7,123 nucleotides of DNA from Oceanospirillaceae bacterium. Lineage in GTDB: Bacteria > Pseudomonadota > Gammaproteobacteria > Pseudomonadales > Balneatricaceae. The notes beneath the pieces were generated by a model. It did not search any database, had not been told where the DNA came from, and worked only from the letters and a program-made list of their open reading frames with translations. The position numbers and the translations under genes were made by a program. Of this stretch, positions 1 to 6,637 are shown piece after piece (within the stretch, counting starts at the first letter, position 1; the number at the start of each line of letters is the position of its first letter). Location of the stretch: contig DPHD01000048.1 in assembly GCA_003523085.1 (NCBI GenBank), positions 74,766 to 81,888 of the forward strand, given 5' to 3'.

Positions 1-1
1 T

Positions 2-3000
2 GCCGCCGTGAGTGTCATCAGTGATGCTGCGCTAGCCAACAACGCCGATGCCACTACACCCAGCGTGAGCCTTTATGGCACAGCTGGTGTGTCGGGCGTC
101 AGCGAAACTAACTTAGCTGATATCAATGAACTATTGAACACCCCCAATGTTACTGACAAGGAGACAGATAGCACCGCAGAAATTCAAACCTTAATCGACG
201 GTTATAATGCTATTCAGGCTGCCGCAGATGATAACGCCAGCGCCCCAGAAGTAGCCCATTATCAGGCCATTGGTGTGACAGGTGTCAAGGACGACGCGGA
301 AGAGCTGGCGTTATTAGGTGACGTCATCAACTCAGTCGATGGCACAGACGTTAACACCCAACAAGAGGTTCAGGATATAGCCGATGCGGTGCAGGGTGTA
401 ATGGATGCCGCAGCAGGTGCGGCCGATTCCCCCACATCAGCGCAGCTTAGCGCGTTGGGCATCAGTGGCGTCACGGCGGATAACTTAGCTGCGGTTCAAA
501 CAGCCATTGCTAACACCAATGACGACGGTACCGGCGTTGATGACCTGTCAGAACTCCAAGACTTAGTGACTGGCGCAATCGATGCGTTTGATGCGGCTAC
601 TGCAGCAGCAGCCGGTTCTGTGGCTATTATCAGCGCCGCCGCAAAGGAAAATAATGCCACCGCCGAGTTAGTAGGTACAAGTGTATATGAAGGTGCCGCT
701 GTTACAGGGGTAAATGCCAGCAACTTAGCAGACATTAATGCACTGCTAAATACGCCCAATATCACCGATATCGAGACCGATAGTATTGCTAAAATTCAGT
801 CGATAGTGGACGGCTACAACGCTATTCAAGAGGCCGCCGACGGTACCGCAAACAACTCCACCGATCCTAGTGAAGCCGATTACGCGGCCATCGGTGTGAC
901 CGGTGTTGATGCGTCTGCAGAAGTGACATTGCTAGGCGAAGTTATTGATGCGGCAAACGGCACCGATGTTAATACTCAAGCCCAAGTACAGGCCTTGGCC
1001 GATGCTGTGCAAAGTGTTATTGCTGGTGCCGTAGATTTAGCCAATGCGCCCACAAAATCAGAGCTTGAGGCCCTAGGTATTACCGGCGTAACAGATGACA
1101 ACTTAGCCACCGTGCAAGCCGCCATTGCTGCCACTAACCCTGATGGCACCGAGGTCGATGAATTTGCAGAGTTACAGGCCTTAGCCACCCAGGCAGCGGC
1201 TGACTATGTTGCTGCAGAAGCAGCGGCCGCTGTGATCGCCAGCGCCATTGCCACCATTAGTGCAGCCGCCGAAGGCGATACTGCAGGGGACGATACCACA
1301 GGCCAAGCGGTGTACGAGGCGGCAGGGGTGACCGATATAGATAGCAACAACTTAGCCGACATTAATGAATTGTTGAATACGGGCAATATTGGTGAGGATG
1401 AAACTGGCACCACCGCTGACATTCAAGCTTTGGTGAATGCTTACAACGCCATTCAAACCGCGGCTGACGGTACGGCCGACAACAACGAGACTGATCCTAG
1501 CGCAGCAGATTACGCAGCCATTGGCGTGACCGGCGTTGACGATGCTGAAGAGTTAGCTTTGCTGGGCGATGTGATTGATGCCAGCGCTGGCGCAGATGTT
1601 AACACTCAAGCCAAAGTGCAGACCTTGACCGATGCCGTGCAAAGCGTCATGGTTGGTGCTGCGGGCACCGCTGATACACCCACTAAAGCCGAACTTGAAG
1701 CACTAGGCATTACCGGCGTCACCGATGACAACTTCGCCACCGTGCAAGCCGCTATTGCCGCGACTAACCCCGATGGCACCGAGGTTGATAACCTCGCTGA
1801 ACTGCAGGCTTTAATTGATCAAGCCGAGACTGACTTTAGTGGTGCAGTATCGGTTATCAGTGCAGCTGCACAAGCCAACAATGCATCGGATCCCTCATTA
1901 GCGGAAAACGTTTATACAACAGCTGGTGTCACTGGTGTAGATAGTGGTAACTTAGCTGAAATTAATGCGCTATTGGACGAAGAAAATATTAACGGTCTAA
2001 AAACCGATACCCGAGGTGAAATACAAGACCTGGTGAATGGCTACAGCGCCATTCAAGCCGCGGCCGACGGTACTGCCAACAACAACCCGATTGATCCTAC
2101 CGTTGCAGATTACGCAGTCATTGGTGTGACGGGTGTGGATGATGCAGAAGAAGTGACCTTGTTAGGTGAAGTCGTTGATGCCAGCGCTGGTGCAGATGTT
2201 AACACTCAAGCCAAAGTACAGGCCTTGGCCGACGCGGTGCAAAGCGTGATGGATGGTGCAGCGGGCACCGCAAGCAAGCCTACGCGAGCAGAGCTTGAGG
2301 CGTTAGGCATTACCGGGGTTGTGGCTGGCAATATAGCCGCTATTCAAGCCGCCGTTGCGGCCACTGACAATACAGGTATTGGTGTTGACACGATCGTAAA
2401 ATTACAAGGTATTGTTGATAGCACACCGGCACTGATTACTGACGTATTGCTATCTGCAACGGGTGGCCAGAACGACATCCTAAATGCTGAAGATGTGGTG
2501 TCAGTTACAGTTACCTTTACCCAAGCGATTACAGTCTCGACTGCGGGCGGAACACCAAGTATTACGATTGACGTGGACGGCACACAGCGACCAGCGACCT
2601 ACTTGAGTGGCACTGGCAGTAAGCAACTTGTTTTTCAATATACTATTGCTAGTGCTGATAACGATGCGGATGGTATTGCCATCTTGGCCAATAGTCTGGT
2701 CACCCATGGCGGTACAATCACGGACTTGGGTGGCGATGCAGCCTCCTTAAGCCACGGCGGTGAAGCTAGTAACCCTAGCATCATCATTGACTCTATTGCA
2801 CCCACTACCAGTGTTGCAATTGATTCTATGAGTGATGACGTTGGGGCGTCTACCACAGACTTTATGACCAATGACAACGATGGCTTAACGATAATCGCAA
2901 CCTTAAGTACCGGCCTTTTGAGTGGGGAGGTTTTATATTATTCCAAAGATGGTGTTACCTGGAGCGACATTACCAGTGCGGTAAGTGATAAGGCAATAAG

Positions 3001-6000
3001 TTATTCAGATAGCGGTCTGACCAGCAGCGCTACTATTCAATTTAAAGTTGAGGATGCTGCGGGTAATCAGGGACCAGTTGCGAGCCAAGCGGTTATCATT
3101 GATGTCGATGGGCCAGTATTTACCAGTTCAGACTCAGTTGATGTGCGCGAAAATAGCAGTAGCCTTGCGAGTGTTTATACTGCCACTACAACCGATGCAG
3201 GAGATGTTACCTACAGTTTCACGGACGCGGGTGTAGACAATAACTTGTTTACTATGAGTGCGTCCGGGGTAGTTACATTCAACGAGAGACCAGACTACGA
3301 AAACCCGATTGATAGTGATGGTGACAATAGTTATAACATTAGCATTCGCGCTACGGATGAATTTGGCTATTTACAAGATCAAAATGTAATCGTCAATGTT
3401 ACGGACGTAGATGATGCGCCTGCCGCAGTCTTAGATTTGGGTATGATCGAGGGCACCAGTATTCACTTAAGATTAATGAGCCCTGTAGTTATGCCCGACG
3501 GCAAGGTGTTTTATTATTTAGATGCCGATGGTGACGGCCTCTCACACACTGATTATTTACCACATAATATATTGGATGGTTTACTCAACGGCGGCGCTGA
3601 CACCATCGACACTCAAGTTGGCGGAGCGCAGGCCGGGGTTGATGATGAAAGAACAGTGATCATTAATGGCTATACCTTGGTATTACCTACCCATGATGAA
3701 GTGGCGCCGCTGTACGATTTGGCGTTATATGAAGCTAGCTTAATTGGTTGGACGTCAGGTAATTACACCACCTCAACTAGGGTTGCGAGCGGAATCCATT
3801 ATAACGATTACTTTAATGCTGGGGTTGGCGCCATCAATGATAATTATCCCGATACCTCCCCAGCCTATGTGATATTTCAGGTTTTGTCTGGCGACCGCGA
3901 CGCAGCCTTGGCGGACATTGAGGCTGCTGCGCAGAACAATAATGCCGACAGTACTATTGTTTTAAACACCTACACCGATTTAGGCATAAACGGGGTCACC
4001 AATGACAACCTAGCAGCGATTAATAGTGCCTTAGATAGCATAGCCGTAACGGGCAGCGAAGCAGATACTTATGCCAAAGTACAAGGCATTGTAGACGCCT
4101 ATAATGTCATTTTGAACGCTGCTGACGGTGTTAGCGATGGCGATACTAAGGCCACACAGGCTCAATATACCACCATCGGGGTGAACGGCATTGATAGCGC
4201 CGAAAAAGCCATGGTTCTGGGCGAGTTGATTGATGCGAAAAATAACGCTGATGTGGATACCGTGGAAGAGGTACAAACCTTGGCCGATAGCGTCAGTGGC
4301 CTCATCACGGCATTGGCTAAAATTGAAGCCTATAACAACGGCGATGGCAGCGACCCTGCTGCCTTGGTGGTGCAAGACTATATTGATGCCGGCGTGACGG
4401 GCGTTAACAACCTCAACCTTACACTAGTGAATGCCGAGGTGTTTGGTCAATCCACGGGCGGCGCAGATACCCAGTCCAAAGTGCAAAGCTTAGTCTCCCT
4501 GGCCGTGAGTGAGTTCACTATCAATGACGTACAAATTGAACGTGGTGGTTTTATGCTCAAGGGTTTCCAAAATGCTAGTAGTTTGGGAACCACCGTGAGC
4601 AACGCGGGCGACGTTAACGGTGACGGCATTGACGACATGATAGTCGGGCTGTCATTCTATGATGGGCCAACGAGTAGCGATATTGATTCAGGTGCTGCTG
4701 CTGTGGTTTACGGTCGAGAAGATCATTCATTAGTGGATTTATCCGACATTTTTAATAGCGCAGAGAGTGATGCTGGATTTATTATCCACGGTGTAAGTTC
4801 TTCTAACAGGTTGGGTGAAGATGTCAGTGCGGCGGGAGACGTTAATGGTGATGATTTTGACGACTTAATCACCATAGCAAAAAGTACTGAAACTAATAGC
4901 CTGACTAGCGCTGGCGCTGCTTATCTAGTGTATGGCAAGGCCAATAATGATGACGTAAAAATAGCAAACATAGAAGCTGAGGTCACCGATAGTAATGGCA
5001 GAGCCTACGGGTTTGCAATGTATGGTGAGTCAACGAATGATGGCCTAAGTATGAAGGCCATTAGTGCCGGCGATGTGAACGGCGACGGTTTAGGTGATAT
5101 GTTAGTTTCCTCACAGGCTCATAACTCCAGTTCTGGTATTACTTATGTGGTCTTTGGCAGGGATTCGAATGAAGCTTTTTCACTTGGTTCTTCGGTGTCG
5201 GGGTATACCATTAACGGTGTGTATGCCTCCCACAGCGGGTCATCAGTCAGCAATGCTGGCGACATTAATGGTGACGGCCTAGATGACCTAATTATTGGCG
5301 CCAAAAACACCAATTCAGTTAATGGCACCTTGACTGGCGCCACTTATGTGGTATTTGGTAAAGCCGATGCTAGTGTCATCGCTTTGTCCGATATTGACAA
5401 TAACAATACCAATAACGGTGTGAGTTATGGCTATAAAATTATAGGTGCATCTGCCCAAAATGCTATTGGACATAGTGTAAGCAATGCAGGCGACGTGAAT
5501 GGCGATGGCATAAGTGACTTAATTATTGGTTCTCAGTATGGCGATAGAGGCGCCTACGTGGTCTATGGTAAAGCTAACGATACCAATGTGATCGACCTGG
5601 CTACTGTAGCAACGGATGCGTCTGACTCAGGAGGTTTTTTTATTAAAGGCACGAGCACGTCGGCAGGCACTAAGGTGTCTGGTATTGGAGATATTAATGG
5701 CGACGGCCTAGATGATGTGATGGTGTCGGATGTAAGAGCAACCGCTAATGGTGTTACTGGCTCAGGCGCAGTCTATGTAGTGTATGGAAGAACCGATGGA
5801 ACTCAGGTGGACTTGTTAGACATAGAAGCTGGCAATGAACAGGGCTTGGTGATCAGTGGTGCGTATTCAGCTGGGTCGTTTGGGTACAGTCTCAGTGGTG
5901 CCGGTGACATTAACGGTGACGGTTTTGATGACATGATTCTTGGTTATACCAACTTCTATGATGCTCTTATTGGCCGCACTGGCAGCGCTTATGTGGTTTA

Positions 6001-6541
6001 TGGCGGTTTGACCACGTCGGCCACGGTGGGCACCGCCGATGCCGACACCATGACCGGCGATGCCACCGCAAACCAGCTTGTGGCTGGGTTAGGTGACGAC
6101 CTGTTGCAAGGCTTAGGTGGCGCGGATGTCATGCGTGGTGGTGCAGGCAATGACGTTATGGCCATTAGCGATGACACCTTTGCTAACCTCGATGGTGGGT
6201 TGGGTATAGACACCTTGCGTTTAGATACTCAATTTACATTAGACCTAACTGCCGTGGCTAACAACCGCTTGCAGAACGTTGAAGTCATCGACCTTAATGA
6301 CCAAGGCAGTACTCTAGTGTTGGCTTTGGGTGACGTGTTGAGTATGGTGGGTTCTGAAGCCGCCAATGACCTACGGTTGATGGGCGGTAGTGCTGATACG
6401 GTAGACATTACCAGTACCGGGTTTGTTGACAGTGGTGTGGATCAAGTGATCGACAGCGTCAGTTATGATGTTTATCGCGATGCCAACTTGGACGACAGTG
6501 TTAGTTTGTTGATTGAACAAGGGTTGATTATTACTATTTAA
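2..6541 (+). CDS. Giant multidomain RTX adhesin (T1SS substrate), 5'-partial
   Basis: One uninterrupted frame runs from the left edge to TAA at 6539..6541, about 2,179 residues. The GTG at 8 is a valine inside a repeat (AAVSVIS), not a credible start; no ribosome binding site precedes it and the frame is open to base 2, so the N-terminus lies upstream. Domain order: four ~200-residue repeats, two Ig-like domains, a cadherin-like domain, a DUF1566/lectin-like domain, a fifth diverged repeat, a seven-bladed FG-GAP propeller, RTX nonapeptides, and a C-terminal secretion-type end. I see no cysteine in the translation, which fits an unfolded, calcium-triggered type I secretion substrate. Known for the family: such proteins are exported by an ABC transporter/MFP/TolC complex and act outside the cell in attachment, biofilm or cell-cell contact. 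Specific ligand and retention mode are unknown. Likely followed by a second adhesin gene 96 bases downstream. The adhesin class is well supported; the biological role is inference. Confidence 0.93.
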   Translation, partial: AAVSVISDAALANNADATTPSVSLYGTAGVSGVSETNLADINELLNTPNVTDKETDSTAEIQTLIDGYNAIQAAADDNASAPEVAHYQAIGVTGVKDDAEELALLGDVINSVDGTDVNTQQEVQDIADAVQGVMDAAAGAADSPTSAQLSALGISGVTADNLAAVQTAIANTNDDGTGVDDLSELQDLVTGAIDAFDAATAAAAGSVAIISAAAKENNATAELVGTSVYEGAAVTGVNASNLADINALLNTPNITDIETDSIAKIQSIVDGYNAIQEAADGTANNSTDPSEADYAAIGVTGVDASAEVTLLGEVIDAANGTDVNTQAQVQALADAVQSVIAGAVDLANAPTKSELEALGITGVTDDNLATVQAAIAATNPDGTEVDEFAELQALATQAAADYVAAEAAAAVIASAIATISAAAEGDTAGDDTTGQAVYEAAGVTDIDSNNLADINELLNTGNIGEDETGTTADIQALVNAYNAIQTAADGTADNNETDPSAADYAAIGVTGVDDAEELALLGDVIDASAGADVNTQAKVQTLTDAVQSVMVGAAGTADTPTKAELEALGITGVTDDNFATVQAAIAATNPDGTEVDNLAELQALIDQAETDFSGAVSVISAAAQANNASDPSLAENVYTTAGVTGVDSGNLAEINALLDEENINGLKTDTRGEIQDLVNGYSAIQAAADGTANNNPIDPTVADYAVIGVTGVDDAEEVTLLGEVVDASAGADVNTQAKVQALADAVQSVMDGAAGTASKPTRAELEALGITGVVAGNIAAIQAAVAATDNTGIGVDTIVKLQGIVDSTPALITDVLLSATGGQNDILNAEDVVSVTVTFTQAITVSTAGGTPSITIDVDGTQRPATYLSGTGSKQLVFQYTIASADNDADGIAILANSLVTHGGTITDLGGDAASLSHGGEASNPSIIIDSIAPTTSVAIDSMSDDVGASTTDFMTNDNDGLTIIATLSTGLLSGEVLYYSKDGVTWSDITSAVSDKAISYSDSGLTSSATIQFKVEDAAGNQGPVASQAVIIDVDGPVFTSSDSVDVRENSSSLASVYTATTTDAGDVTYSFTDAGVDNNLFTMSASGVVTFNERPDYENPIDSDGDNSYNISIRATDEFGYLQDQNVIVNVTDVDDAPAAVLDLGMIEGTSIHLRLMSPVVMPDGKVFYYLDADGDGLSHTDYLPHNILDGLLNGGADTIDTQVGGAQAGVDDERTVIINGYTLVLPTHDEVAPLYDLALYEASLIGWTSGNYTTSTRVASGIHYNDYFNAGVGAINDNYPDTSPAYVIFQVLSGDRDAALADIEAAAQNNNADSTIVLNTYTDLGINGVTNDNLAAINSALDSIAVTGSEADTYAKVQGIVDAYNVILNAADGVSDGDTKATQAQYTTIGVNGIDSAEKAMVLGELIDAKNNADVDTVEEVQTLADSVSGLITALAKIEAYNNGDGSDPAALVVQDYIDAGVTGVNNLNLTLVNAEVFGQSTGGADTQSKVQSLVSLAVSEFTINDVQIERGGFMLKGFQNASSLGTTVSNAGDVNGDGIDDMIVGLSFYDGPTSSDIDSGAAAVVYGREDHSLVDLSDIFNSAESDAGFIIHGVSSSNRLGEDVSAAGDVNGDDFDDLITIAKSTETNSLTSAGAAYLVYGKANNDDVKIANIEAEVTDSNGRAYGFAMYGESTNDGLSMKAISAGDVNGDGLGDMLVSSQAHNSSSGITYVVFGRDSNEAFSLGSSVSGYTINGVYASHSGSSVSNAGDINGDGLDDLIIGAKNTNSVNGTLTGATYVVFGKADASVIALSDIDNNNTNNGVSYGYKIIGASAQNAIGHSVSNAGDVNGDGISDLIIGSQYGDRGAYVVYGKANDTNVIDLATVATDASDSGGFFIKGTSTSAGTKVSGIGDINGDGLDDVMVSDVRATANGVTGSGAVYVVYGRTDGTQVDLLDIEAGNEQGLVISGAYSAGSFGYSLSGAGDINGDGFDDMILGYTNFYDALIGRTGSAYVVYGGLTTSATVGTADADTMTGDATANQLVAGLGDDLLQGLGGADVMRGGAGNDVMAISDDTFANLDGGLGIDTLRLDTQFTLDLTAVANNRLQNVEVIDLNDQGSTLVLALGDVLSMVGSEAANDLRLMGGSADTVDITSTGFVDSGVDQVIDSVSYDVYRDANLDDSVSLLIEQGLIITI
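5..2422 (+). repeat. Four tandem ~200-residue protein repeats, each of three 'GVTGV' submodules
   Basis: Units begin at 5, 617, 1244 and 1844 (each at a V/I-S-A-A-A-like helix start), giving periods of 204, 209 and 200 residues; the last ends near 2422. Each unit holds three related ~65-residue submodules. Type a has 'VY..AGVTGV..NLADINALLNT' and 'EIQ.LVDGYNAIQAAADG'. Type b has 'ADYAAIGVTGVDDAEE..LLG' and 'DVNTQAKVQALADAVQSVM'. Type c has 'PTKAELEALGITGVTDDN' and 'VQAAIAATNPDGTEVD'. Alanine-rich heptad-like stretches separated by G-V/I-T-G-V turns suggest small helical bundles forming a stalk. Similar 'DYxxAGVTGV..DNLAAVN' modules are common in large proteobacterial surface proteins. The array probably continues left of the window. 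Confidence 0.9.
2432..2800 (+). other. Bacterial Ig-like domain 1 (SWM/large-adhesin type)
   Basis: Domain within the giant adhesin. It opens with 'ITDVLLSATGGQNDIL' and has the recurring pattern 'VVSVTVTFTQAITV', 'GTPSITIDVDGT', 'ATYLSGTGSKQLVFQYTI', then 'DNDADGIAI' and 'GGTITDLGGDAASL'. This is the beta-sandwich type found many times over in long bacterial adhesins, where it serves as a spacer and binds calcium between domains. Here it follows the helical repeats directly. Family assignment is by pattern memory; the exact Pfam name is uncertain. Confidence 0.75.
2801..3112 (+). other. Bacterial Ig-like domain 2 (Big/Bap-type)
   Basis: Domain within the giant adhesin. It begins 'PTTSVAIDSMSDDVGASTTD', continues 'MTNDNDGLTIIATLS' and 'GEVLYYSKDGVTW', and closes 'IQFKVEDAAGNQG' followed by the linker 'VIIDVDGP'. 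The 'I.SISDDTG.S.TDFITND' opening and 'V.D.AGN.G' close are the hallmark of Bap-family Ig-like repeats that form rod-like, calcium-stabilised stalks. Only one copy is present, unlike the long arrays usual in Bap proteins. Confidence 0.8.
3113..3421 (+). other. Cadherin-like calcium-binding domain
   Basis: Domain within the giant adhesin. Visible cadherin landmarks are 'VREN' near the start, 'LFTMSASGVVTF' in the middle, 'PDYENP' (the D-Y-E calcium motif), 'YNISIRATDEFG' (R-A-T-D-x-x-G) and the terminal 'VTDVDDAP', equivalent to the DxNDxxP linker. These acidic positions are calcium ligands in known cadherin repeats, so the domain probably rigidifies the rod when calcium is present. Single copy. 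Confidence 0.85.
3428..3889 (+). other. DUF1566/C-type-lectin-like domain (probable)
   Basis: Domain within the giant adhesin, about 154 residues, lying between the cadherin-like domain and the fifth repeat. Key pieces are 'SPVVMPDGKVFYYLDADGDG', 'LPHNILDGLLN', 'VIINGYTLVLPT', 'LIGWTSGNYTTST' and the end 'PAYVIFQVLSG'. This order (dgk-v-YY-D-GDG, then H-LD, then LPT, then GW-S-Y, then A-QVL) matches a module I recognise from other large proteobacterial surface proteins, whose tail resembles DUF1566/FGE-like folds related to C-type lectins. A ligand-binding role is inference; no ligand can be named. The GDG loop may bind calcium. Confidence 0.6.
3893..4513 (+). repeat. Fifth, diverged copy of the three-submodule helical repeat
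   Basis: About 207 residues with the same three-submodule plan as the array at 5..2422 but separated from it by roughly 1.47 kb of Ig, cadherin and lectin-like domains. Submodule a (from 3893) has 'DIEAAAQNNNAD', 'GINGVTNDNLAAINSAL' and 'KVQGIVDAYNVILNAADG'. Submodule b (from about 4136) has 'QYTTIGVNGIDSAEKAMVLG' and 'VDTVEEVQTLADSV'. The third (from about 4313) is of a different subtype, 'KIEAYNNGDGSDPAAL' then 'QDYIDAGVTGVN', which is the version seen widely in other adhesins. It links the lectin-like domain to the propeller. Confidence 0.85.
4529..6010 (+). other. Seven-bladed FG-GAP (integrin-alpha-like) beta-propeller
   Basis: Seven repeats are visible, each with an opening strand (GFMLKG, GFIIHG, GFAMYG, GYTING, GYKIIG, GFFIKG, GLVISG), a calcium loop of the form GD[VI]NGDG..D, and a closing strand (VVYG, LVYG, VVFG, VVFG, VVYG, VVYG, VVYG). 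The calcium loops start at 4607, 4835, 5069, 5258, 5489, 5687 and 5903. Every loop keeps D1, N3, D5 and D9. Blade 2 has D for G at position 6; blades 3 and 5 have G and S at position 8. Seven blades make a closed propeller. In integrin alpha chains this fold binds ligand and partner subunits; in bacterial RTX proteins it is a recurrent exposed module. Binding here is inferred. Confidence 0.93.
6029..6169 (+). other. Short RTX calcium-binding nonapeptide block
   Basis: Near the adhesin C-terminus, after 'GTADADTMTGD', come a degenerate unit (GDATANQLV) and GLGDDLLQ, GLGGADVMR and GGAGNDVMA, which follow the GGxGxDxUx pattern. RTX repeats fold into a calcium-bound beta-roll once outside the cell and are a marker of type I secretion. 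Only three to four units are present, few compared with RTX toxins but usual for large adhesins. Confidence 0.85.
6170..6541 (+). other. C-terminal type I secretion signal region
   Basis: The last ~120 residues follow the RTX block: 'LDGGLGIDTLRLD', then 'LQNVEVIDLNDQGSTLVLAL', 'DVLSMVGSEAANDLRLMGG', 'ADTVDI', 'YDVYRDANLDDSVSLLIEQG' and the hydrophobic end 'LIITI'. The order 'lqniEvIDL..n..tLtLs..DVL', 'L.v.G..gDtV', 'Y.vY' is the usual C-terminus of type I-secreted RTX adhesins, and the extreme end would carry the uncleaved secretion signal. The stop TAA is immediately followed in frame by a second TAA at 6542. Confidence 0.75.
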
Positions 6542-6591
6542 TAAGTAGAAAAAAGGAATAAAAGAATAATAATAAAATCTTGGTCTACACT

Positions 6592-6626
6592 TTTAATGGT
6601 TGTTTTTTTAATAAAAAATCATTAAA
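6592..6626. repeat. Imperfect AT-rich inverted repeat
   Basis: TTTAAT at 6592..6597 pairs with ATTAAA at 6621..6626. The pairing continues inward as G-C, G-T, T-A, T-A, one mismatch and T-A pairs around an AT loop. It sits just upstream of the gene 2 ribosome binding site. It could be a weak terminator, a regulator site or simply a consequence of AT richness; the pairing is low in GC and its function is unproven. Confidence 0.3.
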
Positions 6627-6633
6627 GGTGAGG
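6625..6633 (+). promoter_or_regulatory. Ribosome binding site for gene 2
   Basis: AAGGTGAGG lies just before ATG at 6638. AAGG is at 6625..6628 and GAGG at 6630..6633, leaving 4 to 9 bases to the start codon depending on which core is used. This purine-rich match to the 16S tail is what decides the start at 6638. Confidence 0.7.
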
Positions 6634-6637
6634 TCGT

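Larger units (their letters stand above)
6542..6637. other. AT-rich intergenic gap between two adhesin genes
   Basis: This is the only non-coding stretch, 96 bases. It contains an A/G-rich start (6545..6579), a T7 run at 6603..6609 and an A6 run at 6616..6621. No GC-rich hairpin followed by a T run is visible, so I cannot support a classical intrinsic terminator. A TTGGTC at 6580 resembles a -35 box, but no -10 lies at proper spacing (TTTAAT at 6607 is 21 bases away). Read-through from gene 1 into gene 2 is therefore possible; a separate weak promoter is not excluded. Confidence 0.6.

Noticed and set aside
8..10. GTG as the start codon of the giant adhesin
   Set aside because: It codes the V of the repeated (A)AVSVIS motif, the frame is open to base 2 and no ribosome binding site is present; the gene enters from the left.
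496..1422. Minus-strand open frames of 70-90 codons opposite the repeats
   Set aside because: They recur at equivalent places in the repeat units, are low-complexity Ala/Ser/Val products of the antisense of repeat DNA, and lack ribosome binding sites.
5..2422. CRISPR array or mobile-element repeats
   Set aside because: The periodicity (600-627 bases) is in frame and follows protein repeats, with synonymous drift and no spacers, terminal inverted repeats or transposase.
3048..3236. A plus-strand 62-codon frame in another phase
   Set aside because: It overlaps the Ig-like/cadherin junction, whose reading in the main frame is clearly constrained by domain motifs.
4031..4375. Minus-strand 114-codon open frame
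   Set aside because: It lies wholly inside the fifth repeat of the adhesin, resembles no family I know, and is explained as a shadow of the coding strand.
6591..6609. Intrinsic terminator ending in the T7 run
   Set aside because: No GC-rich stem precedes the T run; the only pairing is AT-rich and spans the T run rather than preceding it.
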